Below are positions 28,658 through 38,178 of a DNA stretch of 64,000 nucleotides, piece after piece. Under the pieces are notes generated by a model. The model had not been told where the DNA came from and made no database searches. It was given only the letters and a program-made list of their open reading frames with translations. This stretch comes from Deltaproteobacteria bacterium HGW-Deltaproteobacteria-6 (lineage in GTDB: Bacteria; Desulfobacterota; Syntrophia; Syntrophales; Smithellaceae): positions 62,001 through 126,000 of the forward strand of contig PHAT01000002.1 of NCBI GenBank assembly GCA_002840435.1. The letters run 5' to 3'. Both the position numbers and the translations under genes were made by a program. Every line of letters starts with the position of its first letter. The stretch's first letter is position 1.

Positions 28658-29110
28658 TTATTTTGGGGATTTGTCGCCCCTTAATTCAGAATATTTTTCC
28701 GATACAATGTAAGTGATATAATCAAAAATCAGAATGGTTCTGGTCTGGCTCTCGAGTGCCTGATGCTGCTCCGTGATGGTAATAAAAATGGCCTGAAATT
28801 CGGCGTAAAGCCAGATATGACGGCGCATGAGGATGATGGCATAGAGTGTTTCATGCAAAGGCACCCCTTCCTTAAAGCGAGCCTCTGCGAATTTGGACAT
28901 GAATTCTTTAATGGCGGGGTAGGGATCTTTCAGGGTATAGACAGCGCTCAGCTTACGATAAAAATCCGCTGCCTGCGGGACAAGATAATCTGCGTTCAGG
29001 TAATGGTAAAAAGGAGTTTTAGGATTTTTGATAACATCCTTCGCCCAGTTGCCGGCGATGGCTTCGGAATTATTGGCCATCAGGTCGAGTAACTTCAATG
29101 ATGCCAGCAT
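28658..29110 (-). CDS. RsbR-N-like globin-fold sensor protein
   Basis: 150 residues from ATG 29110, which has a strong AAGGAGG seven nt upstream. It is all-helical, with a start like the RsbRD N-terminal domain of stressosome proteins and some histidine kinases (LDLMANNSEAIAGNWAKDVIKNP; FYRKLSAVYTLKDPYPAIKEFM; HETLYAIILMRRHIWLYAEF). No STAS or kinase domain follows. It lies 21 bp upstream of atpD, so it is likely in the N-ATPase operon. A signalling role is inferred. Confidence 0.72.
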   Translation of the reverse strand: MLASLKLLDLMANNSEAIAGNWAKDVIKNPKTPFYHYLNADYLVPQAADFYRKLSAVYTLKDPYPAIKEFMSKFAEARFKEGVPLHETLYAIILMRRHIWLYAEFQAIFITITEQHQALESQTRTILIFDYITYIVSEKYSELRGDKSPK

Positions 29111-29657
29111 ATGCGTCCTCCTTTTCTTCCGATTTGAAATAACTCCCATGCTTCAGACGAATACTGCATTACTGCTGTTCAAAGAAACGGTTGCTCTTTG
29201 ACAGGAATGAAGAGCAACAGACATGCCAATTGTTTCATTTGTCGCAAACTATTGATGTGATTGAATTTGCGCAATCATGCTCCAGAACGCACTGATGAAA
29301 GATATGACCGCAATGTCTTCCTGAAGCATGGCCGATGCCGGATTAAAACTCTGCAAACGCTGACTGGTAAAGATCTGGAGCGCGGCGACTATTTTGTCAT
29401 GGGGGTGCGACCGAAATGTCGCCTTTGGAAAAGCAAAAGGAAGTGATGATGGTTTTTTTGCGAAACGGTTATTATACCGGTTAAGAAGCGTTCGACGGCT
29501 GCCGTCGAGGCGGTATCCCCCGGCCGATAACCCATAGAAGAATGCTGTTTCGCCTTTCAACACCTATCCGTCATCATATCATTATTCCTGTTTGACATCA
29601 TACGGCTCATTTGGTAGCTTCCCCTTGGCAACATCCCCGTTCAAGGAACCATACAAC
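29111..29657. promoter_or_regulatory. 547-bp gap between N-ATPase operon and K+ channel
   Basis: No convincing gene is seen. It holds a perfect 9-bp inverted repeat (GTTGCTCTT at 29190-29198, AAGAGCAAC at 29210-29218). The N-ATPase operon promoter must lie here on the minus strand, and the channel promoter on the plus strand, but I could not pick either with confidence. Confidence 0.35.
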
Positions 29658-30992
29658 ATGATGAAGGTACCCCTAATTTCCCATAACAGCAGAATGAAGA
29701 TCGGCTGGGACCTTCTGATCGTTATTGCCGTCTTCGCTTCAGGCCTCATCATCCCTTATCGGATGGTTTCCGGTCAGGATCCCGCGGATTTAATTTATTG
29801 GCTGATTACCATCATTTTCTGCATCGATATTATCATTATTTTCAACACCGATGTAAAAAACGGGCTGGTTGTATTGACTGACCGCAAAGCCGTGGCAAAA
29901 CAATACCTCACCTCCTGGTTTTTCCTCGACCTCCTCGCGGCGCTTCCCCTGGCCTCTCTGTTTGAGCTGGTTTCGTCCCATGATGTTTCGGGAACGCTGG
30001 CCTATCAAACCATGATGCTCTTCAGAATGTTCCGGCTTCTGAAGCTGGTCAAAATATCAACGACGTTCAAGGCGCTTCAGGAGCTCGTTGACATTCCTCC
30101 CGCGCTCATGCGCCTGATTGTATTTTTCTTCTGGTTCGCGCTTATCGCGCATTTCATGTCCCTGGGCTGGATTGCCATCGGCGCCAGCGAAGCGGCGCGG
30201 TCTTTCGGGGACCAGTACATCCGTGCGCTCTACTGGTGCATCACCACGATTGCGACCATCGGATACGGAGACTATGGTCCCAACCATGACAGCAACCTCC
30301 AGATCATCTACACCATCATTGTCCAGATCATCGGCGTGGGCATGTTCGGCTATATCATCGGCAACGTGGCCACACTCATTGTCAATATCGATACGGCGCG
30401 CGCGGACTTCCATGCCAAGATGGAAGAAGTCCGCAACTATATGCGCATCAAGCGCATACCGGCGCCCATCCAGGACCGCGTCAAAAACTATTACAACTAC
30501 CTGTGGGAAACGCAGCATGGGATCCACGACGTCGATTTTATCCTGACGCTTCCCAAAACCCTGCGTTTGGAAATTGCGCTGTTTCTCAACAGGGAGATCC
30601 TTGAGAAAGTCTCGCTCTTCAAGAATGCGGATGAGGTGTTCATCCACGAGGTCATCGAAGAACTTGAGCCCCTTGTTTTCCTTCCGGGGGATTTCGTGAT
30701 CCGGCAGGGAGAATTCGGGGATTGCATGTACTTTCTCAGCTCCGGAAGCGTGGAAGTGATTGTTGACGGGAAGCAGGTGGCCGTATTGGCCGAGGGATCG
30801 CCCTTCGGGGAGACGGCGCTCATCGAGAATGAATCGCGCAATGCCTCCATCAGGGCCGTTTCTTATTGCGACGTCTACAGACTTTCCCGGCACAGCTTCG
30901 AACAGCTGAGAAAGAGGCATCCCGAATTCGACAAACGGGTCTCTGAAATCTCTATAAAACGCCAGGAATCCCTGGAAAAAATACCTTCATAA
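29658..30992 (+). CDS. Cyclic-nucleotide-gated K+ channel
   Basis: About 444 residues. Six membrane segments (S1 near residue 15; S4 is short on positive charge: LFRMFRLLKLVKI), a pore with filter TTIATIGYGDYGP near residue 199, a C-linker (YMRIKRIPAPIQDRVKNYYNYLW) and a cyclic-nucleotide-binding domain (about 325-440) with FGETALIENESRNAS, which keeps the Glu and Arg that bind the ligand. This is the HCN/CNG architecture, like the bacterial channels SthK and LliK. The ATG at 29658 has AAGGAAC upstream; a longer TTG start at 29592 is less likely. Confidence 0.93.
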   Translation: MMKVPLISHNSRMKIGWDLLIVIAVFASGLIIPYRMVSGQDPADLIYWLITIIFCIDIIIIFNTDVKNGLVVLTDRKAVAKQYLTSWFFLDLLAALPLASLFELVSSHDVSGTLAYQTMMLFRMFRLLKLVKISTTFKALQELVDIPPALMRLIVFFFWFALIAHFMSLGWIAIGASEAARSFGDQYIRALYWCITTIATIGYGDYGPNHDSNLQIIYTIIVQIIGVGMFGYIIGNVATLIVNIDTARADFHAKMEEVRNYMRIKRIPAPIQDRVKNYYNYLWETQHGIHDVDFILTLPKTLRLEIALFLNREILEKVSLFKNADEVFIHEVIEELEPLVFLPGDFVIRQGEFGDCMYFLSSGSVEVIVDGKQVAVLAEGSPFGETALIENESRNASIRAVSYCDVYRLSRHSFEQLRKRHPEFDKRVSEISIKRQESLEKIPS

Positions 30993-31224
30993 AGACGACT
31001 ATCCAATCAACTGCATCTTCAGGGCAGGCCTTGCGGGATGACTCCCTTTGCCGCCCGCGGATTTCTTCAGCATAAAATTTCCTTGCCGTGTAAAGCCCCC
31101 TGTGTTTAGATTAAAAGATGATAAGAAACATTTTTGTTGATCTCAATTTGTGTCATCAGCATTTTGACGCCTGCTCCGCAATGACCGTGCTTCGGTCAAC
31201 CCCGGGAACAGCGGGGAGGACGCG

Positions 31225-33528
31225 GTGATTCGTCGATCCCTCCTTTTGCTTTTGACGGTAGTTCTGCTCGTTATCATCTTTCGTATCGGCTATCTGTATG
31301 TTGAAGTGGGTAAAGGAATTGCCGAAAGCACCAGTGAAGCCCCATCCATCTTTTACGGGCGTCCCCTGGAAATCAGCAGGGGCGATCATCTGGGGAATAT
31401 TCACTTTGTTGAGCGGCTGAACAGGCTTTCCTATAGAAAAGTTATTGGAGAACCATCGGCCGCCGGCACATTTTCCAGGGAACCGGAGCATATCCGGATA
31501 TTTCTGCACGATAAAGGCATTGAAAAGCGCTTTTTCAAAAGCGGTCCGGTGGATATAGCGCTCCGCGACGGCCGGGTCACAGCGCTTACGTCCGCAAGCG
31601 GCGGAGAGTTGGAATCGATCCGGCTGGAACCGGAAGAAATCGGCCGTCTGATCAGTTCGAAAATGGAATCCCGGCATCCGGTTACGCTCGCCGTTGTTTC
31701 CCCTTACCTGCAAAATGCGATACTCGCTTCCGAAGACAAGCGCTTTTATTCTCATTGCGGAATCGATATCCTGGCCATTGGCCGGTCATTGTTTGCCAAC
31801 ATCAAAGAGCAGCGTTTCGCCCAGGGCGCTTCCACCATTACCCAGCAACTTGCCAGAAACTTCTTTCTATCCCCCCGGAAGACCGTCGCGCGCAAACTGC
31901 GCGAAGTGGAGCTTGCACTCATCATTGAGCTGCGGTACTCGAAAAAACAGATACTGGAAATGTATCTTAACAAAATTTATTTAGGTCAGGCAGGTTCTCA
32001 GGGGATCTACGGCGTCGAAGAGGCGGCGGGATTCTATTTCTCGAAGCAGGCAAAGGATCTTTCCCTTGAGGAGGCGGCGCTGCTGGCCGGAATCATCCAC
32101 TCCCCGAACCGTTACACCCACCCCAGAAATTCGAAAGCGGCAAAGGAGCGTCGGGATAAGGTTTTGCTCAGAATGCAAAAACTTGCCATGATCACGGAAG
32201 GTGATTTCCGCGGGGCATCAAATGCACCGGTAAAACTCCAATCCCGCAGTCTTCCTGTCCACCTGTCATCCTATTTTATTGATTATATCCAGAGGATCAC
32301 CAGAGAAGAACTGGGGACTGAAAAATTCTACCACAAAGGGTATCATTACTATACCACCCTTGATCCCTTTCATCAGGCTGCGGCAGAGGAGGCTCTTGCC
32401 CGGGGGCTTTCGACAATCGAAAAAACGGCTCTTCCTGCCGGTGAACCGCTGCAGGCCGCGCTGGTTGCCATAGACCCGAAGACAGGAGCCATAACAGCCA
32501 TGGTCGGCGGAAGGAACTATGGCCAAAACCGGTTCAACAGGGCCGTGGACGCGAAACGTCAGCCGGGGAGCGCTTTCAAACCTTTCGTTTTGCTGGCGGC
32601 GCTTTCCCAATCGCTTGCCAGCCACGGGAGCATAACACTTTCCACCCTGGTGTCCGGCGAACCGATATCCCTTCCGACGCCTGAAGGGACATGGACCCCG
32701 ACAAATTTCGAATATAAAAAATACGGAAACATTACGATTCGTAAGACCATCGAAGATTCCATCAACACCGCCACGGTAAGGCTGGCCAATGATGTCGGCT
32801 TTAAGGAAGTCCTGAAAACCGCCCGCCTGGCCGGTATTACAAGCCCTCTTTTGCCTGTCCCTTCCATGGCCCTGGGAAGCTTCGAAGTCACGCCTCTGGA
32901 GCTTGCTTATGCCTATGCGACCATGGCATCGGGAGGCATCCGGTTTGAACGATTTCCCCTCTTCTCGGTCACTACGGCGGACGGGGATGCGATCATCACC
33001 AGAACCGTCAGGCAAAAACAGGTCTTTGATCCGAGGGTGACGTATCTGGCAGGCTATGCCCTGGAGGGTGTCCTTGAGCGGGGTACGGCAAAAGAAGCGA
33101 AATCTCTAAACATCAACTTTCCGGTATCGGGAAAAACCGGGACAACCAACGGCAACCGGGATTCCTGGTTTGTGAGTTATACCCCCGATATCGTTTGCGC
33201 CGTTTGGGTGGGCTATGACTCCGGAGCCGATACGGGGCTGACCGGGGCGGCCGGAGCGCTCCGCATCAATGCGCGGTTTCTGCGGGCCCTCTATTCCCAG
33301 GCAGGACCTTCCGCCGTCGTTGTGCCTGAGGGAATCGAAACAGCCGTAATCGATCCCGTCTCCGGATATCTGGTCACGGCTTCATGTCCTAAAACATTTA
33401 AGGAAGCTTACCTTGCGGGAACGGAGCCTAAGGAAATCTGCCCCGATCATCCGGTGAATCCCGTGATGGATGCCGTCCGCAACAAAATGCGCGATGCCGG
33501 GAATTTTCTGCGCAAGCTGTTCAAGTAA
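31225..33528 (+). CDS. Class A penicillin-binding protein (PBP1b-like)
   Basis: 767 residues. A membrane anchor (residues 5-25), a UB2H-like segment (YGRPLEISRGDHLG...), a GT51 glycosyltransferase with EDKRFYSHCGID and GASTITQQLARNFF, and a transpeptidase with SAFK (Ser at 447), SIN (511) and KTG (635). It polymerises and cross-links peptidoglycan outside the inner membrane. The start is GTG with GGGGAGGA five nt upstream. Its neighbours are K+ transport genes; no functional link is obvious. Confidence 0.94.
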   Translation: MIRRSLLLLLTVVLLVIIFRIGYLYVEVGKGIAESTSEAPSIFYGRPLEISRGDHLGNIHFVERLNRLSYRKVIGEPSAAGTFSREPEHIRIFLHDKGIEKRFFKSGPVDIALRDGRVTALTSASGGELESIRLEPEEIGRLISSKMESRHPVTLAVVSPYLQNAILASEDKRFYSHCGIDILAIGRSLFANIKEQRFAQGASTITQQLARNFFLSPRKTVARKLREVELALIIELRYSKKQILEMYLNKIYLGQAGSQGIYGVEEAAGFYFSKQAKDLSLEEAALLAGIIHSPNRYTHPRNSKAAKERRDKVLLRMQKLAMITEGDFRGASNAPVKLQSRSLPVHLSSYFIDYIQRITREELGTEKFYHKGYHYYTTLDPFHQAAAEEALARGLSTIEKTALPAGEPLQAALVAIDPKTGAITAMVGGRNYGQNRFNRAVDAKRQPGSAFKPFVLLAALSQSLASHGSITLSTLVSGEPISLPTPEGTWTPTNFEYKKYGNITIRKTIEDSINTATVRLANDVGFKEVLKTARLAGITSPLLPVPSMALGSFEVTPLELAYAYATMASGGIRFERFPLFSVTTADGDAIITRTVRQKQVFDPRVTYLAGYALEGVLERGTAKEAKSLNINFPVSGKTGTTNGNRDSWFVSYTPDIVCAVWVGYDSGADTGLTGAAGALRINARFLRALYSQAGPSAVVVPEGIETAVIDPVSGYLVTASCPKTFKEAYLAGTEPKEICPDHPVNPVMDAVRNKMRDAGNFLRKLFK

Positions 33529-33609
33529 AAAATTTGGTGCGCCTTGACCCGCCAGAAGATGATTGACTTCCTGGAAAAGATAGTTTAGTTATCGCCCGAC
33601 AAAAGCCCA

Positions 33610-33745
33610 ATCCTGATTTTCAGGAGCGGAGGAACCAATTTTTTGGGGCGTATCGCTTGAGCGTAGGGTAACCTCTTCGACCCGAGCCCTTCAGCTAACT
33701 TCGTAGGCTTCGATGAGGAGAACCAACCGGAATGGTCCGGGAGGA
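33610..33745 (+). promoter_or_regulatory. c-di-AMP riboswitch (ydaO/yuaA type) upstream of kup
   Basis: Conserved blocks of the ydaO motif appear in order: AGCGGAGGAACCA (33625-33637), TTGGGGCG, GCGTAGGGTAACCTC (33661-33675), CCCGAGCCC and TCAGCTAACTTCGTAGGC (33691-33708), then GAGGAGAACC. A short stem GGGAG/CTCCC follows before the kup ribosome site (GGAGG, 33769-33773), so control is probably on translation or a weak stem switch. c-di-AMP binding to this class normally shuts off K+ import genes. Outer boundaries are approximate. Confidence 0.85.
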
Positions 33746-33778
33746 TGATTCTCCCCTGAACAATCTTCGGAGGTTTTT

Positions 33779-35716
33779 ATGTTATCATCAGACGATGAGA
33801 ATGAAGCTGCTGTCGAATCCAAATCCAAACGAAAATCCCCCCTCCAATGGCTTAATAAAAAAATCCTTCTGCTGGCAGCCGGATCGATTGGCGTAGTCTT
33901 TGGCGATATCGGGACAAGCCCTCTTTATGCCATCAAGGAATGTTTCCACGGAAAACATGCCATCATCCCCAGTGAGGCAAATATCCTGGGTGTTTTATCG
34001 CTCATCTTCTGGTCGATGATCATTGTGGTCAGCATCAAGTACGTTACGTTCATCCTTCGGGCCGACAATCGGGGCGAAGGCGGCATCTTTGCCCTGCTGG
34101 GTCTTTTGCATACGTCCGATAAAAGCATCTCCCGCCATCTTCAGGCCATCCTGGTGTTCGCCGGAATCCTGGGCGCGGGGCTTCTTTATGGAGACGGCGT
34201 CATCACACCGGCCATATCCGTCCTTTCCGCCATTGAAGGACTGGAAATCGCCACCAGAGCTGCGGCGCCTTTTGTATTACCCTTGACCTGTGTCGTGCTT
34301 GTTTTGCTGTTTTCATTGCAGAGTAAGGGCACCGCTCACATTGGAAAGTTGTTTGCTCCGATCATGGTGCTCTGGTTTGTGTCCATCGGCGCTTTCGGCA
34401 TCATCCAGATCGTGCGTGACCCGGCTGTTTTTCGCGCCATTCATCCGGCCTATGCGATAGAATTCTTCATGAACAATGGCATGCACGGCATGGTGGTGCT
34501 TGGATCGGTTGTGCTCTGCATCACGGGTTGCGAAGCGCTCTATGCCGATCTGGGACATTTCGGCCGGGATGCCATCCGGCTGTCCTGGCTTGCATTTGTC
34601 CTGCCCGCATTGCTGTGCAACTATTTCGGACAGGGGGCTTTGCTGCTGGCGCACCCGGAGATGAATATCAGCCCTTTTTATAAAATCGTGCCCGAGTTTC
34701 TGCTGTATCCCATGATCGGACTTTCCACCGTTGCGACGGTTATCGCTTCTCAGGCATTAATATCCGGCGCCTTTTCACTCACGCAACAGGCCATACAACT
34801 GGGCTTCTGTCCCCGGGTGCGGATTGTCCATACCTCCAGTGAAATGCAGGGGCAAATCTACATTCCTTTCGTCAATTATGCTTTGATGATTGCCTGTATC
34901 GCTGTTGTTATCGGATTCAAAGAGTCCGGAGGCCTGGCCGGCGCGTATGGAATTGCCGTTACGGCAACCATGATTATCACATCACTTCTGTATTTCCTGG
35001 TGCTGACCCATGACAGAAAGTGGTCGCTGTGGAAGGTCATTCCTCTTGTCGGAATATTCCTGGCGTTTGATTTTGCCTATTTCGCCGGCAACATCTTCAA
35101 AATTGCCGACGGCGGTTGGTTTCCTCTCTTTGTCGCAGCCATTATAGCGGTGGCCATGACCACCTGGAAAAAAGGGCGGGAGGAACTTTACCGCAAGCTG
35201 ATCGGCTCACGCCTTCCACTGGAAATGTTTCTTGCCGAAATACAGAGGAGCCGTATGCCGCGGGTTGCCGGAACCGCAGTCTTCATGACGTTATCCCCCG
35301 AAGGAACGCCGCCGACACTGCTTCACCACATCAAGCACAACCACGTACTGCATGAAAAAGTAGTGCTTCTGTCCATTATGTCCAAAGATACTCCGATGGT
35401 TCATATTGATGAACGGATTAAGTTGACCGATTTGGGGCAGGGCTTTTACCGTGTTGAGGCATTCTATGGTTTCATGCAGAAGCCCAATGTGCCGCAGATC
35501 ATGAAAATCCTTGCCCAGTATGGACTCGTGACCGACCCGATGACCACGACATTTTACATGGGCAGAGAAACGCTCCTGACCGGCGGATCATCAAAAATGA
35601 TGAAGTGGCGCAAAGCTGTTTTTGCCTTTATGTCCCGAAATGCGGGAAATCCCACTTCTTATTTTGGAATTCCCGCCAACCGGGTGGTCGAACTGGGCAC
35701 GCAAATCGAGTTATGA
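33779..35716 (+). CDS. kup: Kup-family potassium uptake transporter
   Basis: 645 residues, about 12 membrane helices and a soluble C-terminal part. Diagnostic blocks are GVVFGDIGTSPLYAIKECF, LLYGDGVITPAISVLSAIEGLE and GCEALYADLGHFGRDAIR. It brings K+ into the cell, probably with H+. GGAGG lies five nt before the ATG, downstream of a c-di-AMP riboswitch, so import should fall when c-di-AMP is high. It ends two bp before the converging flavoenzyme gene. Confidence 0.96.
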   Translation: MLSSDDENEAAVESKSKRKSPLQWLNKKILLLAAGSIGVVFGDIGTSPLYAIKECFHGKHAIIPSEANILGVLSLIFWSMIIVVSIKYVTFILRADNRGEGGIFALLGLLHTSDKSISRHLQAILVFAGILGAGLLYGDGVITPAISVLSAIEGLEIATRAAAPFVLPLTCVVLVLLFSLQSKGTAHIGKLFAPIMVLWFVSIGAFGIIQIVRDPAVFRAIHPAYAIEFFMNNGMHGMVVLGSVVLCITGCEALYADLGHFGRDAIRLSWLAFVLPALLCNYFGQGALLLAHPEMNISPFYKIVPEFLLYPMIGLSTVATVIASQALISGAFSLTQQAIQLGFCPRVRIVHTSSEMQGQIYIPFVNYALMIACIAVVIGFKESGGLAGAYGIAVTATMIITSLLYFLVLTHDRKWSLWKVIPLVGIFLAFDFAYFAGNIFKIADGGWFPLFVAAIIAVAMTTWKKGREELYRKLIGSRLPLEMFLAEIQRSRMPRVAGTAVFMTLSPEGTPPTLLHHIKHNHVLHEKVVLLSIMSKDTPMVHIDERIKLTDLGQGFYRVEAFYGFMQKPNVPQIMKILAQYGLVTDPMTTTFYMGRETLLTGGSSKMMKWRKAVFAFMSRNAGNPTSYFGIPANRVVELGTQIEL

Positions 35717-35718
35717 TT

Positions 35719-37764
35719 TTAAACATTTCTCGCAATTTCGTAGGCGTCCCAGATCGCTTTCATGACATTTTCCGGTTTATCCGCATCACCGATAAGATGG
35801 ATATTTTCGCTCTTTATCTCGTCATACAGTTTACGGTCGCTTGTGTAGCCCACGGATACCACGATATGGTCCACCTTCAACTTTGATTTATCCGGTATTC
35901 CCGCGGGACCGGCGGTAAACATTAATTTTGCCCGGTTGGCAATATTGGGGAAATTTTTCACAGTGGTCAACAATTCGGCGACGCCATTTTCATAGCCGGT
36001 TACCGTTGTCGACAGCATGACCTTCACCTGATAGTAATCCAGCATATCCATCAGCATATTGTAGTTTGCCGCGCATATTCCAAAGGAGTTGAGCATGGTG
36101 TCACAGGCTTCCGCCACGGTTACGTTTTTCCCTTTTTTGCCGAGTTCACAGGCGATCTCAATACCGGTCAGTCCGCCTCCCACCACCAGTATATTCTGCC
36201 CTTTAATATCCGTGTGAAGCAGCGTGTCGATGGCATAGGTGACATTTTTACAGTCAAAGCCGGGGACGTCCAGCTTGCGTTCGACTGCTCCGGTAGCGAC
36301 AAATACCGCATCATATTTATTTTCATTTACAATTTCTTTGCCGGCTTCTTTATTGAAAAATATATTGACATTCAGATTCTTCATTTGCCTGATGTACCAC
36401 TGAAGCAGGCGCTTATCGTCCACTTTATAATCCTCGGTGGAAGCCGCGATAAAGGCGCCGCCCAGTTGACCCGTCTTTTCATAGAGATCCACCGTATGGC
36501 CGCGAAGCGCGCAGACTCTGGCGGCTTCCATGCCGGCCAGTCCGCCGCCGATAATCAGCACTTTTTTGGGCTGGTCCGCCCTGGCCACGCCGTAGCTTAG
36601 TTCTCTCGCGCAGGCGGGATTGACGGCGCAGCAGATATCTTTATACTGGAATATCCGGGAGAGGCAGCCTTGATGGCAGCCGATGCAGGGACGGATATTA
36701 TTCAGATCCCCTGTGGCGAATTTGTTGGCCAGTTCAGGGTCCGCCAGCAAGGGCCGCCCCATGCCCATCATGTCTATTTCGCCTCCGGCGATAACATCAT
36801 TGGCGAGCCCCGGGTCATCAAACTTTCCCGCACAGATGACCGGGATGGATACGTATTTTTTCAGAGCCTTTACATCCGCAAGGTTGCAGGCCTTGGGCAT
36901 ATACGTCGGTGGATGGGGCCAGTACCAGGAATCATAAGAGCCGTTGTCGCAATTGAGCGCGTCATAGCCTGCTTCCGCAAACTTCCGTGCCACCATAACG
37001 CTTTCCTCGAGGTTTCTGCCGAATTCTACAAATGCTTCTCCGGGAAGGGCGCCCCGGTTGAAGCCTTTCATGTAGCTTCTGACGCTGTAGCGCAGCAATA
37101 CGGGGAAATCGCCGCCGCATTTCGCTTTGATGGCCTGCACGATTTCACAGGGGAAGCGCAGCCGGTTTTCCAGGCTTCCGCCGTATTCATCAGTTCGATG
37201 ATTGGTATTGGCGATGGTAAATTGATCCAGCAGGTAGCCTTCATGAACGGCATGAACTTCCACGCCGTCAATGCCGGCCAGTTTGCAGGCCAGGGAGGCA
37301 TTGGCAAACTTTTCCGTTAATTCATGAATTTCCTTCCGGCTTATTTCCGGATTCTTCTTTGTCGGGTCCCAGACATTTTGAATCTCACAGGCCGCGGGTT
37401 CGGATGCACTTACGCTTGCGCGTCCGGTCATCGCGGTAATCTGCACAACAACCTTCGCGCCGTATTGATGCACGCCGTCCGCCAGATATTTTTGCTGCTC
37501 CACATATTGATGGAAACCGTCGCCCTGGTCGCCGGGTCCGCGGCCTTTCGGGAAAAGGCCGACGGGCAGCAATCCGGTGATGATCAGGCCCGTGCCTCCT
37601 TTGGCTCTTTCAATATAATAGTCCGCTCCGTCCTTCGTATAAGCGCCATGAGGGCCCATCAGCCTTGGAGAGAACACGCCCATGGGCATCATGGCAATGC
37701 GATTTTTAACTTGCATACTCCCTATTTTGATCGGAGAAAATAAAGCAGGATATGAATTTGCCAA
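35719..37764 (-). CDS. NADH:flavin oxidoreductase / 2,4-dienoyl-CoA reductase-like Fe-S flavoenzyme
   Basis: 681 residues in three parts: an FMN-binding TIM barrel of the Old Yellow Enzyme family (residues 1-350, LFSPIKIGSMQVKNRI; AVHEGYLLDQF), a [4Fe-4S] site (CIGCHQGCLSR, then CC and CAREL) and FAD/NAD(P) domains (VLIIGGGLAGMEAARVC near 400; ILVVGGGLTGIEIACEL). This is the layout of DCR, BaiC-type and trimethylamine dehydrogenase-like enzymes that reduce enoyl or dienoyl substrates. The true substrate is unknown. AAAGGAAGC lies before the ATG. Confidence 0.93.
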   Translation of the reverse strand: MANSYPALFSPIKIGSMQVKNRIAMMPMGVFSPRLMGPHGAYTKDGADYYIERAKGGTGLIITGLLPVGLFPKGRGPGDQGDGFHQYVEQQKYLADGVHQYGAKVVVQITAMTGRASVSASEPAACEIQNVWDPTKKNPEISRKEIHELTEKFANASLACKLAGIDGVEVHAVHEGYLLDQFTIANTNHRTDEYGGSLENRLRFPCEIVQAIKAKCGGDFPVLLRYSVRSYMKGFNRGALPGEAFVEFGRNLEESVMVARKFAEAGYDALNCDNGSYDSWYWPHPPTYMPKACNLADVKALKKYVSIPVICAGKFDDPGLANDVIAGGEIDMMGMGRPLLADPELANKFATGDLNNIRPCIGCHQGCLSRIFQYKDICCAVNPACARELSYGVARADQPKKVLIIGGGLAGMEAARVCALRGHTVDLYEKTGQLGGAFIAASTEDYKVDDKRLLQWYIRQMKNLNVNIFFNKEAGKEIVNENKYDAVFVATGAVERKLDVPGFDCKNVTYAIDTLLHTDIKGQNILVVGGGLTGIEIACELGKKGKNVTVAEACDTMLNSFGICAANYNMLMDMLDYYQVKVMLSTTVTGYENGVAELLTTVKNFPNIANRAKLMFTAGPAGIPDKSKLKVDHIVVSVGYTSDRKLYDEIKSENIHLIGDADKPENVMKAIWDAYEIARNV

Positions 37765-37788
37765 GGTTCATGCTTCCTTTCTATTTTA

Positions 37789-37896
37789 TTAGAAGATGTT
37801 CTTATAAATTAAAGCGGATGCTTCTTCACTGCTTGAAGGCAGAATCAGGCTGAATGTTTCCTGCCCTGTCAACTTTTTGATAACACACATCAGCAT
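37789..37896 (-). CDS. Possible 35-residue ORF in the leader of the flavoenzyme gene
   Basis: An ATG at 37896 opens a short frame (MLMCVIKKLTGQETF...) ending at 37789, 24 bp before the flavoenzyme start. Codon use looks natural but the ribosome site is weak (GGATATG) and I know no homologue. It may be a leader peptide, a remnant of a gene or chance. Confidence 0.22.
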   Translation of the reverse strand: MLMCVIKKLTGQETFSLILPSSSEEASALIYKNIF

Positions 37897-38016
37897 GAAA
37901 TGAGCATATCCTGCGTTGGGGTTGATGCCTGTTTCCGATCCGATGATCCTTCCGTATGGCTGGCGTCCGTTTATTTTGTGTCCAAGGTCATGATGGTCTT
38001 GCCTTAAATCTTGAAA

Positions 38017-38046
38017 ATAGTAAGCCAAAGTGTCAGATGGTGTCAA
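38017..38046 (-). promoter_or_regulatory. Predicted promoter of the flavoenzyme gene
   Basis: On the minus strand TTGACA (38041-38046), an 18-bp spacer and TACTAT (38017-38022). It would give an unusually long leader of about 245 nt before the start at 37764. TGACA occurs twice nearby, which could be part of an operator. Confidence 0.5.
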
Positions 38047-38178
38047 TATTTATTAATTCATTACAAATAGATAAAAAATAAACAGGCAAGATACCCTTGC
38101 TTGAATTTTGCCCTTCTTCATGGTAGCTTGCCCGCAAAGAAGGGAAAAAGTGTGTTTCGGCATCGGGAAAGGGAAAAC

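Noticed and set aside
29249-29563. 104-codon minus-strand frame in the N-ATPase/channel gap
   Set aside because: No ribosome site, no recognisable domain and low-complexity residue use; chance frame.
30057-30920. 287-codon open frame antisense to the K+ channel
   Set aside because: It lies fully within a strongly supported channel gene, has odd composition (many charged and Gly/His runs) and no ribosome site. It is a shadow of the real gene's codon bias.
30999-31073. 24-codon minus-strand frame with AAGGAA ahead of its ATG
   Set aside because: A ribosome-like site is present, but the peptide (basic, Gly/Pro-rich) has no known match and the region is a 230-bp gap between plus-strand genes; not enough support.
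37789-38046. 85-codon minus-strand frame from a TTG at 38046
   Set aside because: The TTG is the -35 box (TTGACA) of a good promoter, so the 5' half is promoter and leader. Only the 3' 35-codon part is kept, with low confidence.
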